A stretch of DNA of 64,000 nt from Gemmatimonadota bacterium (GTDB lineage Bacteria > JAAXHH01). The notes beneath the pieces were generated by a model. It was not told the DNA's origin and searched no databases. It saw only the letters and a program-made list of their open reading frames with translations. Numbering within the stretch: position 1 is the first letter of the stretch; each line of letters opens with the position of its first letter. The stretch spans positions 1-64,000 of the forward strand of contig JAPOZT010000026.1 in the NCBI GenBank assembly GCA_026705925.1. Direction: 5' to 3'. Shown in pieces: positions 8,884 to 17,973 of this stretch. Both the position numbers and the translations under genes were made by a program.

Positions 8884-9615
8884 TCACACTTCCGGTATTT
8901 CCACCGGAGTCCGGCCCTCGATACTGGGCGCCCTGAGCAGGTCGCGCTGCAGGTCATTGGCGGCGAGTGCCTGCAGCTTTTCCCAGTTCTCGGGTATGGC
9001 CCACGTGGAATGCCCTGGCGAGTATTTGTACAGCAGGGAGCGCCGCTTGTCCGTCGAGGTCCACGTGTCGGTCCCGTGGATCAGTGCTTCCGTGAAGATC
9101 AGCATATCGCCGGCCTTGAAGGTTGGATTCACGACGAAATGCGAGTCCACCTCCGGCTTGAAGTCCATGTTGGTCTTGTGGCTCCCCGGCACGCAGATGA
9201 AGCCGCCGTCGCCGGGGTTGACGTCTTTGAGGGCATACATGACGACGGTCAGTCCGTTGTACATCTTTCCGTTGAACCACTGGTAATGGTGCTCGCCGTT
9301 GTCTTCCAGCGGACCGCCGTGGAGGTTTGGCCTTACATCGCCCCGCTCCTCGGAGCGCGTATCCATCTGGAGCCCGTAAGCGTGGTCCAGGCGCATCCAT
9401 CCACCGATCATCGTCTCGAGGATGTTCAACGTCCGGGGCAGGGCCATGACCTCCATGAACACGGGGTCGAGTTCCAGGAAACGGAAATTGTAGGAATCAT
9501 CGTTGAGGTGCTGATCGAGCACCCCGTTCATATGGTCGACCTGTTCCGGGGTCAGTACATCCCGGTACATGATGTAACCGTTGAGGTCGAATTCGAAGAT
9601 CTCGGCTTCGGTCAT
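8884..9615 (-). CDS. PhyH-family Fe(II)/2-oxoglutarate oxygenase with HxG in place of HxD (tandem paralogue)
   Basis: A 243-residue protein of the same length and layout as its downstream neighbour; the two align without gaps over their whole length. The beta-helix core includes CVPGSHKTN (about 142-150) and the distal His180 in GDMLIFTEALIHG. The proximal iron motif is H99-G-G101, within NLHGGPLEDNGEHHYQW, instead of HxD. Both copies keep the same substitution, so it predates the duplication and has been retained, which argues against random decay. A GGAGCC stretch lies close upstream of the ATG. It sits in the middle of the six-gene minus-strand run. Confidence 0.88.
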   Translation of the reverse strand: MTEAEIFEFDLNGYIMYRDVLTPEQVDHMNGVLDQHLNDDSYNFRFLELDPVFMEVMALPRTLNILETMIGGWMRLDHAYGLQMDTRSEERGDVRPNLHGGPLEDNGEHHYQWFNGKMYNGLTVVMYALKDVNPGDGGFICVPGSHKTNMDFKPEVDSHFVVNPTFKAGDMLIFTEALIHGTDTWTSTDKRRSLLYKYSPGHSTWAIPENWEKLQALAANDLQRDLLRAPSIEGRTPVEIPEV

Positions 9616-9647
9616 GGATGGCTCCTGAACCCTCGTCTAACGCTGAC

Positions 9648-10682
9648 TTACTCCAGGTCCGCCGGTTGACTTCCTTCCGCCACTGCCAGGGGCGACCCCA
9701 CGGCGCCGACGGGCAGTGTGTTCCTCCGTTTCCATCGCCTCCAATCCCTTGCCCTCTTTTTCTTCATCTGTCTTTCCGCCCATGCTTCCAGGGGTACGTC
9801 GCCGGGCTCCGGACGCCAGTACCTGGAGGCCGGATGGGCAGGGTCGCCGTCCTGGTAGACTACGCCGTCTTCCGTGGTGTTGGAGCCCAGAAGCTGCCGC
9901 TGGACCGGCGTGCAACGGGCCAGCAGTCCGGCGTCCTGGCGGTCGTAATCCCCGGGGCGCGCCCAGCGGTGGTTGTATCCGTAGTAGAGACACTTGCGCG
10001 TGTGGGCAGACAGGTTGGGCGTCAGGCAGTGCCACAGGGCCGTGCGCCAGACCATGGCCGTCCCGGGACGGACGTTCACCTCGACGATGTCTTCCGGGTC
10101 GATGTGGTAATCCGGATCATGAATCAGTCTGGGCGAACGGAGGTGGCTGCCGCGCACGACGCAGATTGCGCCACTGTTGTGCTCGGTGAGATCGGTGAGG
10201 TAGTACCCGACCTTGACCTCCAGGAACGGGACGATGCCGTTCGTGACCGGGTAGCCGTAGTTGGGTGCGTCGGAGTGCCAGGGGAAGAATCCGCCCGCCG
10301 CCCCCAACTCACCCTCCACGTGGTCTTTCATGGGCGGCCGAACATCCACGTGAGACGTACGGATCTGGATGTTGACGCCCATGACGTCCACGACAAGCGG
10401 CAGGATCTTCCGGTACTCGATCAACGCGAAGAGTTCGTCGTGGTGGGCCAGGGCATTACGGATCTGGTACGCATCCTCCGCAGAGGTACCATGGGCTTTT
10501 CGGTGTTTATCGTAAAGCGTGTCGACGACGTTGATCATCCGGTCGACGTGGTCCGGCGAGAGGGCGTCCTCGATCAGGATGAAGCCGTCTTCGTCGAACT
10601 GTCGCCGTTGCGTTTCCGTAATGGCGAGATAGGGTTCGGGTTCGAACGGCCGGGGTGGACCCTGGGCGACTGGGATAGACAT
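9648..10682 (-). CDS. PhyH-family Fe(II)/2-oxoglutarate dioxygenase (canonical HxD)
   Basis: A 344-residue PhyH-fold enzyme with an intact facial triad: H136-S-D138 in FPWHSDAPN and the distal His218 in TALWHCLTPN, with VVRGSHLRS between them. It would hydroxylate an unidentified substrate with O2 and 2-oxoglutarate. The ATG at 10682 has an AGGAG about 7 nt upstream; the frame is open to 11228, but that part overlaps the enolase-superfamily gene and is not conserved-looking. The C-terminus (about 300-344) is rich in basic residues (RQMKKKRARDWRRWKRR). It is divergent from the HxG pair downstream and probably has a different role in the same operon. Confidence 0.87.
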   Translation of the reverse strand: MSIPVAQGPPRPFEPEPYLAITETQRRQFDEDGFILIEDALSPDHVDRMINVVDTLYDKHRKAHGTSAEDAYQIRNALAHHDELFALIEYRKILPLVVDVMGVNIQIRTSHVDVRPPMKDHVEGELGAAGGFFPWHSDAPNYGYPVTNGIVPFLEVKVGYYLTDLTEHNSGAICVVRGSHLRSPRLIHDPDYHIDPEDIVEVNVRPGTAMVWRTALWHCLTPNLSAHTRKCLYYGYNHRWARPGDYDRQDAGLLARCTPVQRQLLGSNTTEDGVVYQDGDPAHPASRYWRPEPGDVPLEAWAERQMKKKRARDWRRWKRRNTLPVGAVGSPLAVAEGSQPADLE

Positions 10683-10717
10683 TATTGACTCCTTCCGTCC
10701 TTCCGTCCCTCGGACGA

Positions 10718-11977
10718 TCAACTCCACAGGCGGTCGTGAGACCGTAACTCGTTCCACTCGTCGGTGGGTTCGAAGTAACCGGGATCCTTCTCGCTGATGT
10801 GCGCGCGTACGGCCTCTTCGTTCAGTTCGATCCCCAGGCCGGGCGCGTCCGGCACCGTCATGTATCCGTTCTGGACCGACGGCTTCGGCAGACCGGTCAC
10901 CAGGTCGTCCCACCAGGGCACGTCCACGTGGTGGTGCTCCAGGGCGATGAAGTTCTCCGTGGCGGCGGCGCAGTGCACGCTGGCCATCTGGGCAACGGGC
11001 ATGGCGGACATGTGCAGGGCCATGGAGATGCCGTATTCCTGGGCCGTATCGCCGATCTTCTTGGTTTCCAGTATCCCGCCCGAAGTGGCCAGGTCGGGAT
11101 GGCACACCGAAATGGCTTGGTGCTCGAACAGGTCCTTGAATCCTTCCCGAAGATAGATGTCCTCGCCGGTGCAGATCGGCGTGTCGCAGGCGTCGCGCAG
11201 GCGGACGTACTGCTCGGTGAACTGCCACGGGACCATGTCCTCGTACCAGGCCAGGTTGTACCGGTCCAGCGCCTTGCCCAGTCGGATGCAGTCCTCCACG
11301 CCAATGTGTCCGAAGTGATCAACGGCCAGCGGGATCTCGTAACCGACGATGTCGCGGACCCCGGCGACATAGTCCGACAGCAGGCCGATGCCTTTGTCCG
11401 TCAGCCTGATGCCCGTGAAGGGGTGCATGATGTGCAAGGTGTCCAGCATCCCGGAAGGGGCCGACAGGGTACCGGGAATGTTCTTCAATAAGCCGATGCC
11501 CACGTCCATTTTCAGGAAGGTGAACCCCCGGTCCATGCGTTCCTTCAGGCGGCGCCCCATCTCTTCGGCATCCGGGGTCGATGTCGTATCGCAGTAGATA
11601 CGCACGCGGTCTCGGAATTTGCCGCCCGCCAATTGATAGGCCGGTACGCCGTAGGCCTTGCCGGCGAGGTCCATGAGGGCCATCTCGATGGCGCAGACGC
11701 CGCCGGCCTGCCGGGCGTGGTGGCCGAACTGCCGGATCTTTCGGAAGATCCGGTCGACATCGCATGGGTTCTCGCCCAGGATGCGCGACTTGAGGGTCAG
11801 GGCGTAGGTCTTGCTGGCGCCGTCCCGCACCTCTCCCAGGCCGTGGATGTCCTGGTTGGTATCGAGCCTGATGATCGTTGATGCGCCGATCGTCACGGTG
11901 CGCATGTCGGTGATGCGCAACTCACCAGGGCGGGAAGCGGTGTTTAAATTGCTGGCTATTTCCGCTGTTGCTGGCAC
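10718..11977 (-). CDS. Mandelate racemase/muconate lactonizing-like enzyme (enolase superfamily)
   Basis: A 419-residue enolase-superfamily member, probably an acid-sugar dehydratase or racemase that abstracts a proton alpha to a carboxylate using Mg2+. The capping domain is followed by the barrel, with likely metal ligands in LAVDHFGH (Asp), WYEDM (Glu) and TGEDIYL (Glu), and a candidate base in ALHMSAMP. The lysine in FTFLKMDVG is in the usual place for a barrel lysine, but the second lysine of a KxK pair is replaced by Asp. It lies between two PhyH genes with gaps of about 35-40 nt. A second enolase-superfamily gene at 59850-61040 is also directly downstream of a PhyH gene, so the pairing recurs. 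Confidence 0.88.
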   Translation of the reverse strand: MPATAEIASNLNTASRPGELRITDMRTVTIGASTIIRLDTNQDIHGLGEVRDGASKTYALTLKSRILGENPCDVDRIFRKIRQFGHHARQAGGVCAIEMALMDLAGKAYGVPAYQLAGGKFRDRVRIYCDTTSTPDAEEMGRRLKERMDRGFTFLKMDVGIGLLKNIPGTLSAPSGMLDTLHIMHPFTGIRLTDKGIGLLSDYVAGVRDIVGYEIPLAVDHFGHIGVEDCIRLGKALDRYNLAWYEDMVPWQFTEQYVRLRDACDTPICTGEDIYLREGFKDLFEHQAISVCHPDLATSGGILETKKIGDTAQEYGISMALHMSAMPVAQMASVHCAAATENFIALEHHHVDVPWWDDLVTGLPKPSVQNGYMTVPDAPGLGIELNEEAVRAHISEKDPGYFEPTDEWNELRSHDRLWS

Positions 11978-12016
11978 GGATTCAACCCGTTTCTCGGCGT
12001 TACCCGTTTCTCGACG

Positions 12017-12874
12017 TTACCCGCCGCTCGGAGTTTCCTCGGACCAGTGCGCCGGCGGTTCGACCGGACCATGATCCCACACGGTGGGGAAGTAATGGCC
12101 GGTCAGCAGATTGCCGGGATCGACGTCGACCCGGCGCTCCATGATATGGGATCTGGAGGGTTCGTACCTTGTCCATCCCGGCATGTAGTGCACCGCGATG
12201 GCGGGCCGGCCGTTTTCGGACGGATTGGGCGGGCTGCCGTGCCAGGTCAGGCAGTGGTGGAACATGCACTCGCCCTTCTTCACCTCGCAGGGGACGATTT
12301 CCACCTCCTCGCTTCCCGGGATGAGGGACCGGTCGGGATCGGGGGTGAAACCGTCTTCGTTCGTGCCGATCGTACCGCCCTTGTGGGGTCCCCAGTGATG
12401 GCTGCGCGGCACCATGCGCATGCAGCCGTTCTCCACGGTGGCGTCGTCCAGGGCCACCCAGGCGCTCACCAGGTCCGCAGGCTGGATGATCGGCCAGTAG
12501 GGATGGTCCTGGTGCCAGTCGGTCGCCCCGCCGCGCCGGGGCGGTTTGTACTGGATCTGGTCGTGCCACACCCGCAGCACGTCGGTGCCGATCAGGTCGC
12601 AGGCCATCCGGCATATTTCCGGGTGGTAGAGGTGGCCGCGGAATCCATCGTCCGCCTGCCAGGTATTGACCACCTGGATCACCACGTCCCTTTCCGCCTC
12701 CAGATCCTCGCCGGCTATGTTTCGTACCGTCTCGGCCCTGCCGCGGGACGTACCCGCGATGACGGTCATCAGGCGGTCCCGCAACGCGTCTGCCTCTTCA
12801 TCGGTATAGACTCGGCCGACGTTGAGAAAACCGACGTCTCTGAACTGGTCGATCTGCGCCTGGGTCAGGGACAC
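12017..12874 (-). CDS. PhyH-family Fe(II)/2-oxoglutarate dioxygenase (canonical HxD)
   Basis: A 285-residue PhyH enzyme with complete iron-binding residues: H121-Q-D123 in WHQDHPYW and the distal His212 in LTWHGSPPN; MVPRSHHWG provides the usual turn after the third strand. The GTG at 12874 (VSLTQAQIDQF) was chosen as start because AGGAG lies about 7 nt upstream and homologues start at this helix; the frame extends to 12976 with no ribosome-binding site there. It is the first gene of the six-gene minus-strand run, divergent from the Gfo/Idh/MocA gene, so the 200-nt gap 12875-13076 should hold promoters for both directions. Confidence 0.87.
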   Translation of the reverse strand: MSLTQAQIDQFRDVGFLNVGRVYTDEEADALRDRLMTVIAGTSRGRAETVRNIAGEDLEAERDVVIQVVNTWQADDGFRGHLYHPEICRMACDLIGTDVLRVWHDQIQYKPPRRGGATDWHQDHPYWPIIQPADLVSAWVALDDATVENGCMRMVPRSHHWGPHKGGTIGTNEDGFTPDPDRSLIPGSEEVEIVPCEVKKGECMFHHCLTWHGSPPNPSENGRPAIAVHYMPGWTRYEPSRSHIMERRVDVDPGNLLTGHYFPTVWDHGPVEPPAHWSEETPSGG

Positions 12875-13076
12875 GCTTCGACTCCTTGTTCTTGCGGTTT
12901 TGCCAGGCTTCCGGTTCGTGGAAAGATTGGAGCGAACGTAGCGGAAACCGCGTCTTGTGTCAAGGCCGATGTCCACCCGAATTCGCTTGACGATGCCACG
13001 ACCGTTATTTACTTCCCGGAAACACCGGCACGATACGATTCACCGTGTTCAGAGGAACCCCGAAGAGGTACCCCAA

Positions 13077-14072
13077 ATGGCGATACGCATGGCACAGTAC
13101 GGCACCGGTCACGGGCATGCCGCCGGCAAGCTTCAATCCATGTTGACCCATCCCGATGTCGAGTGCGTCGGAGTCTATGAGCCTGACGCGGAGCGAAGGT
13201 CCACCCTTGAGCATGCCGATGGGCCCTATACAGACGTACGATGGTTCGACCGCGTGGAGGACATGTTGGGCGATCCGGCTGTCGTCGCCTTGGCTTCGGA
13301 AGGCCGCAATGACGAAAGCCTGGCCCAGACGGAGGAAATTGTCCGCGCCGGCAAGCATGCCTGGTACGACAAGCCCGCCGGCGACGACTGGACGGCCTGG
13401 CAGCGGGTGGTCGGCCTGGCCGAAGAGGCGAACCTGCAGGTGCAGATGGGATACATGTTCCGGTATCACGACGGATTCGGCAAGATCGCAGACTGGGCCA
13501 GGTCCGGCATGCTGGGCCGCGTGTTTTCGATCCGGGCCCACATGTCGACCAACGTCCCCGTTTCATCCCGCGAAGTGATCAGCGCCCACCGGGGAGGCAT
13601 TTTCTACGACCTGGCCGGCCACATGCTCGACCAGGTGGTCTGGATCCTGGGGCGCCCGTCCAGGGTGACTGCGTTCCTGCGCAACGAGACCGGGGAAGTC
13701 CCCGCCTTCGCAGATAACGGCCTGGGGGTGTTTGAATACGAGCACGCCATGGCCACCGTGGATATCGCCGCCATGGAACCGTCGCCGCCCGCCCGCCGCT
13801 ACGAGGTATACGGCACGGAGGGCAGCGCCATCCTCATCGAACCCTTCGAACCGGGTACGGAAATCAGGCTGGTCCTGACCGAAGCCCGGGACGGCTATCC
13901 CGCGGGCGAATCCCGGGTACCCGTGGCGGGCCGCAGCCGCCAGGCGCTGTATGACCTCGAACTGGCGTCCTTCCTGAAGACGATCTCCGGTGAACAGCCG
14001 CCGGACCGTTCCCTTTCCCACGAGCTGCTCGTGCAGGAGACCTTGCTCCGCGCGACACGGGGCCTGTCGTGA
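13077..14072 (+). CDS. Gfo/Idh/MocA-family oxidoreductase
   Basis: A 331-residue NAD(P)-dependent dehydrogenase of the glucose-fructose oxidoreductase/inositol dehydrogenase family. The N-terminal Rossmann domain opens with AQYGTGHGHAAGKL, and YDKPAGDDW is the family's EKP motif with Asp for Glu. The C-terminal alpha/beta domain begins near GYMFRYHDGF. The ATG at 13077 follows GAAGAGG by about 8 nt. The stop overlaps the start of the next gene (GTGA), so the two are translationally coupled, suggesting sequential oxidation of a sugar-, inositol- or amine-type compound. Divergent from the PhyH/enolase cluster; both transcription units may serve one pathway. Confidence 0.88.
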   Translation: MAIRMAQYGTGHGHAAGKLQSMLTHPDVECVGVYEPDAERRSTLEHADGPYTDVRWFDRVEDMLGDPAVVALASEGRNDESLAQTEEIVRAGKHAWYDKPAGDDWTAWQRVVGLAEEANLQVQMGYMFRYHDGFGKIADWARSGMLGRVFSIRAHMSTNVPVSSREVISAHRGGIFYDLAGHMLDQVVWILGRPSRVTAFLRNETGEVPAFADNGLGVFEYEHAMATVDIAAMEPSPPARRYEVYGTEGSAILIEPFEPGTEIRLVLTEARDGYPAGESRVPVAGRSRQALYDLELASFLKTISGEQPPDRSLSHELLVQETLLRATRGLS

Positions 14073-15250
14073 GTCCGCGGTCCGCCCAGTCCGTACATTA
14101 CGACGCTATCGTGGTCGGCGGCGGTATCGTCGGCGTCTCGACGGCTTACGTACTGGCACGCCGCGGGCTGAGCGTACTCCTGCTCGAACGGTACGCGCCT
14201 GTCCACGAACACGGCAGTTCGCACGGCGACAGCCGGATGATTCGTTTCGATTACGAAGACAATGTGTATGTCGAAATGGCGGCGCGCGCCTTCCGGGCCT
14301 GGGAGGATCTTGCGAAACGCCTGGGCAGGCCGGTGTTCAAACGGACCGGCATCTGCAACCTGGCGCCGGCCGGTGCGGAAGTGCTGGTGACCCTGGAATC
14401 CCGGCTGCGGGAATGCGATCTCCCTTTCGAGCGGCTGGCCGGCCCATCCTTTGCGCACCGTTTTCCCCAGTTGAACCTTCCACCGCAAAGTGAAGCCATC
14501 TACCAACCCGACAGCGCGGTGCTCTTCGCCGACGAGGTGGTAAGGAGCCTGTGGGACTGCGTCGTGGAAGACGGCGTGGACGCCCTGACGGAGACGGAAG
14601 TCGCTTCGATCGTCCCGAGCGAAGCGCGCGTCGAGGTCACGGCGTCGGACGGACGGTCCTGGTCAGGCACCCGCCTCGTGCTGGCAACCGGCAGCTGGAC
14701 GGACCGGTGGCTGAACGCGCTGGGCGTCGAGGTAGAACTAGTGGTGACGCGGGAACTGCTGGCCTACTTTCCACAGGCCGGGCCGGTCGCGCACGAAGCG
14801 GGTGCCATGCCCAACGTGATCGATTACCACACCCCCGATCCCTTCTACTGCGTGCCCCAGGTGCGGGTGCCGGGTGTCAAGGCGGGCTGCCATCGAACCG
14901 GCCGGGTCGTCAAGGCGGACGACCCCGAAGAAGTGGACGACGCCAATCTTGAAGCGGTGCAAGAATTCATCGGACGCAGGTGTCCCCACCTGTCGCGGGA
15001 TCCCGTCGCGGTGAAACACTGCCTGTACACCAACTCGGCGGACTTCCACTTCATCCTGGACCGCCACCCCGACCATGCGAACGTGGTCCTAGCGGCGGGC
15101 TTTTCAGGCCACGGGTTCAAGTTCGGCCTGGTGCTGGGCGAGATCCTGGCCGCCCGGCTGTTCGATGAAACACCGCCCGTCGACACGAGCCTGTTCGGTC
15201 TCGAAAGGTTCCGTGGTCCGACTGTACTAAAGCCCCGTACGCTCGCGTAG
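14069..15250 (+). CDS. FAD-dependent amine oxidase, sarcosine oxidase / N-methyltryptophan oxidase type
   Basis: A 393-residue DAO-family flavoenzyme resembling monomeric sarcosine oxidase and SolA. The N-terminal dinucleotide-binding motif GGGIVGVSTAYVLARRG and the following glutamate in LLLER are clear; SSHGDSRMIRF is the typical flavin-linked segment of MSOX/SolA proteins, and AAGFSGHGFKFGLVLGE is the C-terminal FAD-binding block. Family members oxidise secondary or tertiary N-methyl amines to imine plus H2O2. Starts at GTG overlapping the stop codon of the upstream Gfo/Idh/MocA gene by 4 nt. Confidence 0.88.
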   Translation: MSPRSAQSVHYDAIVVGGGIVGVSTAYVLARRGLSVLLLERYAPVHEHGSSHGDSRMIRFDYEDNVYVEMAARAFRAWEDLAKRLGRPVFKRTGICNLAPAGAEVLVTLESRLRECDLPFERLAGPSFAHRFPQLNLPPQSEAIYQPDSAVLFADEVVRSLWDCVVEDGVDALTETEVASIVPSEARVEVTASDGRSWSGTRLVLATGSWTDRWLNALGVEVELVVTRELLAYFPQAGPVAHEAGAMPNVIDYHTPDPFYCVPQVRVPGVKAGCHRTGRVVKADDPEEVDDANLEAVQEFIGRRCPHLSRDPVAVKHCLYTNSADFHFILDRHPDHANVVLAAGFSGHGFKFGLVLGEILAARLFDETPPVDTSLFGLERFRGPTVLKPRTLA

Positions 15251-15545
15251 CATCTCACCGCAGACCGGACGCGTTGAAACCCCGCACGAATGTATAATTC
15301 CTGCAACGTCAGCCAGGTGCGCTTTCTGTACACGCGAACCGTCGGCCTACCGCAAAAAAACACCGAAGTGCCAGCCCGCATCACAAATAATCACAAAACA
15401 AAACAGTAAAACCACATAATTATCACATCTATATGTGTTTTCTTCTTGGAAGAGGACACATCGTTCCTGTTATTGATTTGTATCTTAACCTCATTCTCGC
15501 TTTGATCTGGTTCAGTGGCCACCTCCGAATACAACCGCACGGCAC
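15251..15545. other. AT-rich intergenic region
   Basis: About 295 nt without a gene. Its central part (15340-15440) is strikingly AT-rich for this GC-rich window, with runs of A and the sequence around aaaaccacataattatcac. No RNA gene or clear promoter pair can be assigned with confidence. It probably carries the promoter of the MpaB-like gene downstream, or marks the edge of horizontally acquired DNA. Confidence 0.4.
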
Positions 15546-16709
15546 ATGAGCATACCCGAAGCATACCGCCCCGGTTACAGACAAGCTTACGCGGAAGATG
15601 TTGAGACCGCGGATAACTATGTAGCGCACACGCTTGTTGGCGATCCGGTCATGGATGCTGTGGTGGAAGACCTGGTGTCGATTCCGCAACAACAGGTGCA
15701 CAAGTTCATACGCGCCGGTATGGAAGAGGATCCGGACGGATTGCGGACCGCGCCGCAATCGCTTAGGGACTTTTTTTTCGATGCGCCGCAGCCCGATCCG
15801 GAATGGCTGGATCACGAAGCCTTCATGCCGGGCATACGCGCCTTCCAGAGAAACGCGGTCAGAGTCCTTTCAGCCTTTGTCACCGGCGTGTTGATCGACG
15901 GATTCTCGACACTGATAAGCACCTCTTTCGTGCAAACCGGACGGATATTTAACAACGGAGTCTGGCGCTTCAAGCAGAACAACAGGCATCAGATGGAGAT
16001 TTTCTTTCCCGGGGGACTGCGACGGTACGGCGACGGGTGGAAACTGTCCGTACGCATCCGATTCGTACATGCCCAGGTCCGGTACCTGCTGAGCAAGTCG
16101 GACAATTGGAATCACGGGGCCTTGGGATGTCCGATCAGCGCAGCCCACCTGGGCTACGCCGTAGCCTGCTTCGCCACGCGCACCGTAAAACACTCCGAGT
16201 CGCTGGGGGCTCACTATCGCATCGACGAACGAGCCAGTTTCCATGATGTCTGGCGGTACGCAGGCTATCTCATGGGTATACCCGAAACCATCCTGTTCAG
16301 CGACGAGCAACATGCCAATCAGATATACCGGATCGGTTCGATCTGCGAACCTTCTCCCGGCCAGGACGCTGTCATCATGACAAATGCGCTGATAAACTCC
16401 GCCCCGCTGGTCGCCGGCATCAAAGACACGCAGGAGCGGCGGAATCTGGTGAAGAAGGTCATCTACCCCGTTTCCCGCGCGCTCATTGGAAAACGCCTTG
16501 CAGACAACCTGAAATTCCCTGCGAACAGAATGCCGTTAACGCTGGTCTGGTACAGACTGGACAAGTTAGTCAAGCGGATGGGAGCATGGCTTCGCCGCGC
16601 ACCTCCAACTGATTTCGCGACGCTTCTCAAGGCATCGGCTTACGAAGAAGCCGGCCTGACGTACAGGTTGCCCGACCAGGTCCACGATGAAGAAGGCTCG
16701 AAATGGTGA
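15546..16709 (+). CDS. MpaB/rubber-oxygenase-like protein (DUF2236 family), putative heme oxygenase
   Basis: A 387-residue protein that I assign to the MpaB/Lcp (oxygenase MpaB, DUF2236) family from the segment SVRIRFVHAQVRYLL, which matches the R..R..H..VR helix that contributes the heme-ligand region in latex-clearing proteins, and from the all-helical composition and length. Characterised relatives are heme oxygenases (rubber cleavage) or the fungal MpaB, which cleaves a farnesyl side chain. No signal peptide is visible. There is no convincing ribosome-binding site before the ATG, and the upstream DNA is AT-rich, so the start and the gene's origin are less certain than its family. Confidence 0.6.
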   Translation: MSIPEAYRPGYRQAYAEDVETADNYVAHTLVGDPVMDAVVEDLVSIPQQQVHKFIRAGMEEDPDGLRTAPQSLRDFFFDAPQPDPEWLDHEAFMPGIRAFQRNAVRVLSAFVTGVLIDGFSTLISTSFVQTGRIFNNGVWRFKQNNRHQMEIFFPGGLRRYGDGWKLSVRIRFVHAQVRYLLSKSDNWNHGALGCPISAAHLGYAVACFATRTVKHSESLGAHYRIDERASFHDVWRYAGYLMGIPETILFSDEQHANQIYRIGSICEPSPGQDAVIMTNALINSAPLVAGIKDTQERRNLVKKVIYPVSRALIGKRLADNLKFPANRMPLTLVWYRLDKLVKRMGAWLRRAPPTDFATLLKASAYEEAGLTYRLPDQVHDEEGSKW

Positions 16710-16762
16710 TGTCGTGTATACCATAGGGCGTTCGGCACGTTGCCTGAGGAAGCTTTTTCGAT

Positions 16763-17950
16763 TCATACGAACCGCCGGCCGTCCTTGAACACGCCGACGA
16801 TCCGGCGGATGGCGCTGATGTCCTGCAGCGGATCTCCATCGACCGCAAGGATATCCGCGAACCTGCCGGGTTCCAGGGATCCGACCCGGTCGTCCATGCC
16901 CAGCATCTCGGCAGCCCGGCTGGTGGAAGCGATGATGGCGCCCATGGGCGAGAAGCCGCAGCACTTGACGGCGATGACGAGGCTCCCGCCGAAATCCTCG
17001 AAGCGGGTGTCCGGGACGCCCGCGTCGCTGGAGATGACCATGCGGACGCCTTCCTCCAGCGTCCGCCGCAGCAAGGCGTATCGTTCGCCGTACTCGCTGT
17101 TCATCAAATCATCAACTTCTTCCGACGAACCGGTCCTCGGCCCGGTGATGGTGTGGCTGACGTAAAGCCCCTTCTTCAGCATCAGGTCGACCGCCGCCTC
17201 ATCGTATCGGTGGCCCTCTTTCTTCCCCATCCAGGAGCAGTGCTCGATGCTGTCGGTGCCCGCAATGGCACAGTTCCTGATGCCTTCGGTCCCGTGGGCG
17301 TGGGCGGCGACTCTCCTGCCCAGGCGGTGGGCGTCCTGGACGAGGGCCGTCAGGGTCTCCGCCGAATACTGGGCGCGGCGCACGTTGCTGTCCGGGGTCA
17401 GCCCGCCGCCGGTGGCGCAGACCTTGACCCAGTCCACGCCCATGGCGACCACCGTGCGCACGGCCTTCAGCACCTCTCCCGTGCTGTCCGCGCTGATCCC
17501 CATGTAGTTAAGGTGCCCTGCCGTCGTGGTGATGGGCAGGCCGCAGGCGAGTATGCGCGGTCCGTCCAGGTGGCCCCCGTCGATGGCCCGCTTCAGGGTC
17601 AGGGTCACGCCGAACACGTCGGCGCAGTCCCGAACGGTCGTCACCCCGCCCCGCAAGGCCCGCCGGGCGTTCCCGGCGGCCTCGACCACGGACTCCACGG
17701 CGCTCTTGTGTGCTAGCGAGGTGACACAGTCCTCCTGCGCGTTCATGACGAGATGTACGTGGGTATCGATGAGGCCGGGAAGCAGCGTGGCCGTACCGAG
17801 GTCGACGACTTCCGCGTCCCGGGGAATGGAAAGGCCGTCGCGGGAACCGACGGCCTGGATCCGACAGCCGTCCACCAGGATCAGCCCGTCGGGGATGGGC
17901 GCTCCACCCTTCCCGTTGATGATCGAGCCGCCTGTGATGGCCTTGAGCAA
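16763..17950 (-). CDS. Metal-dependent amidohydrolase (imidazolonepropionase/prolidase-like)
   Basis: A 395-residue amidohydrolase-superfamily protein. Metal-site motifs visible in order: LIDTHVHL (HxH on strand 1), KVCATGGGLTPDSN, AAHAHGTEGI, DSIEHCSWM and the catalytic Asp in ISSDAGVPDTRF; the C-terminus LEPGRFADILAVDGDPL is the small beta domain found in imidazolonepropionase-like and Xaa-Pro dipeptidase amidohydrolases. A TTG at 17950 (LLKAITGG) with GGGAGCGGG just upstream is the most plausible start; no ATG lies near the N-terminus. The frame stays open to 18796, but there it overlaps accA on the same strand and is rejected. It follows accA by about 23 nt and may be cotranscribed. Confidence 0.85.
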   Translation of the reverse strand: MLKAITGGSIINGKGGAPIPDGLILVDGCRIQAVGSRDGLSIPRDAEVVDLGTATLLPGLIDTHVHLVMNAQEDCVTSLAHKSAVESVVEAAGNARRALRGGVTTVRDCADVFGVTLTLKRAIDGGHLDGPRILACGLPITTTAGHLNYMGISADSTGEVLKAVRTVVAMGVDWVKVCATGGGLTPDSNVRRAQYSAETLTALVQDAHRLGRRVAAHAHGTEGIRNCAIAGTDSIEHCSWMGKKEGHRYDEAAVDLMLKKGLYVSHTITGPRTGSSEEVDDLMNSEYGERYALLRRTLEEGVRMVISSDAGVPDTRFEDFGGSLVIAVKCCGFSPMGAIIASTSRAAEMLGMDDRVGSLEPGRFADILAVDGDPLQDISAIRRIVGVFKDGRRFV

Positions 17951-17973
17951 GAATCCCGCTCCCGGGTTCCGGC

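Noticed and set aside
10683-11228. Upstream extension of the 9648-10682 PhyH gene
   Set aside because: It overlaps the enolase-superfamily gene and lacks PhyH features; a good ribosome-binding site lies before 10682.
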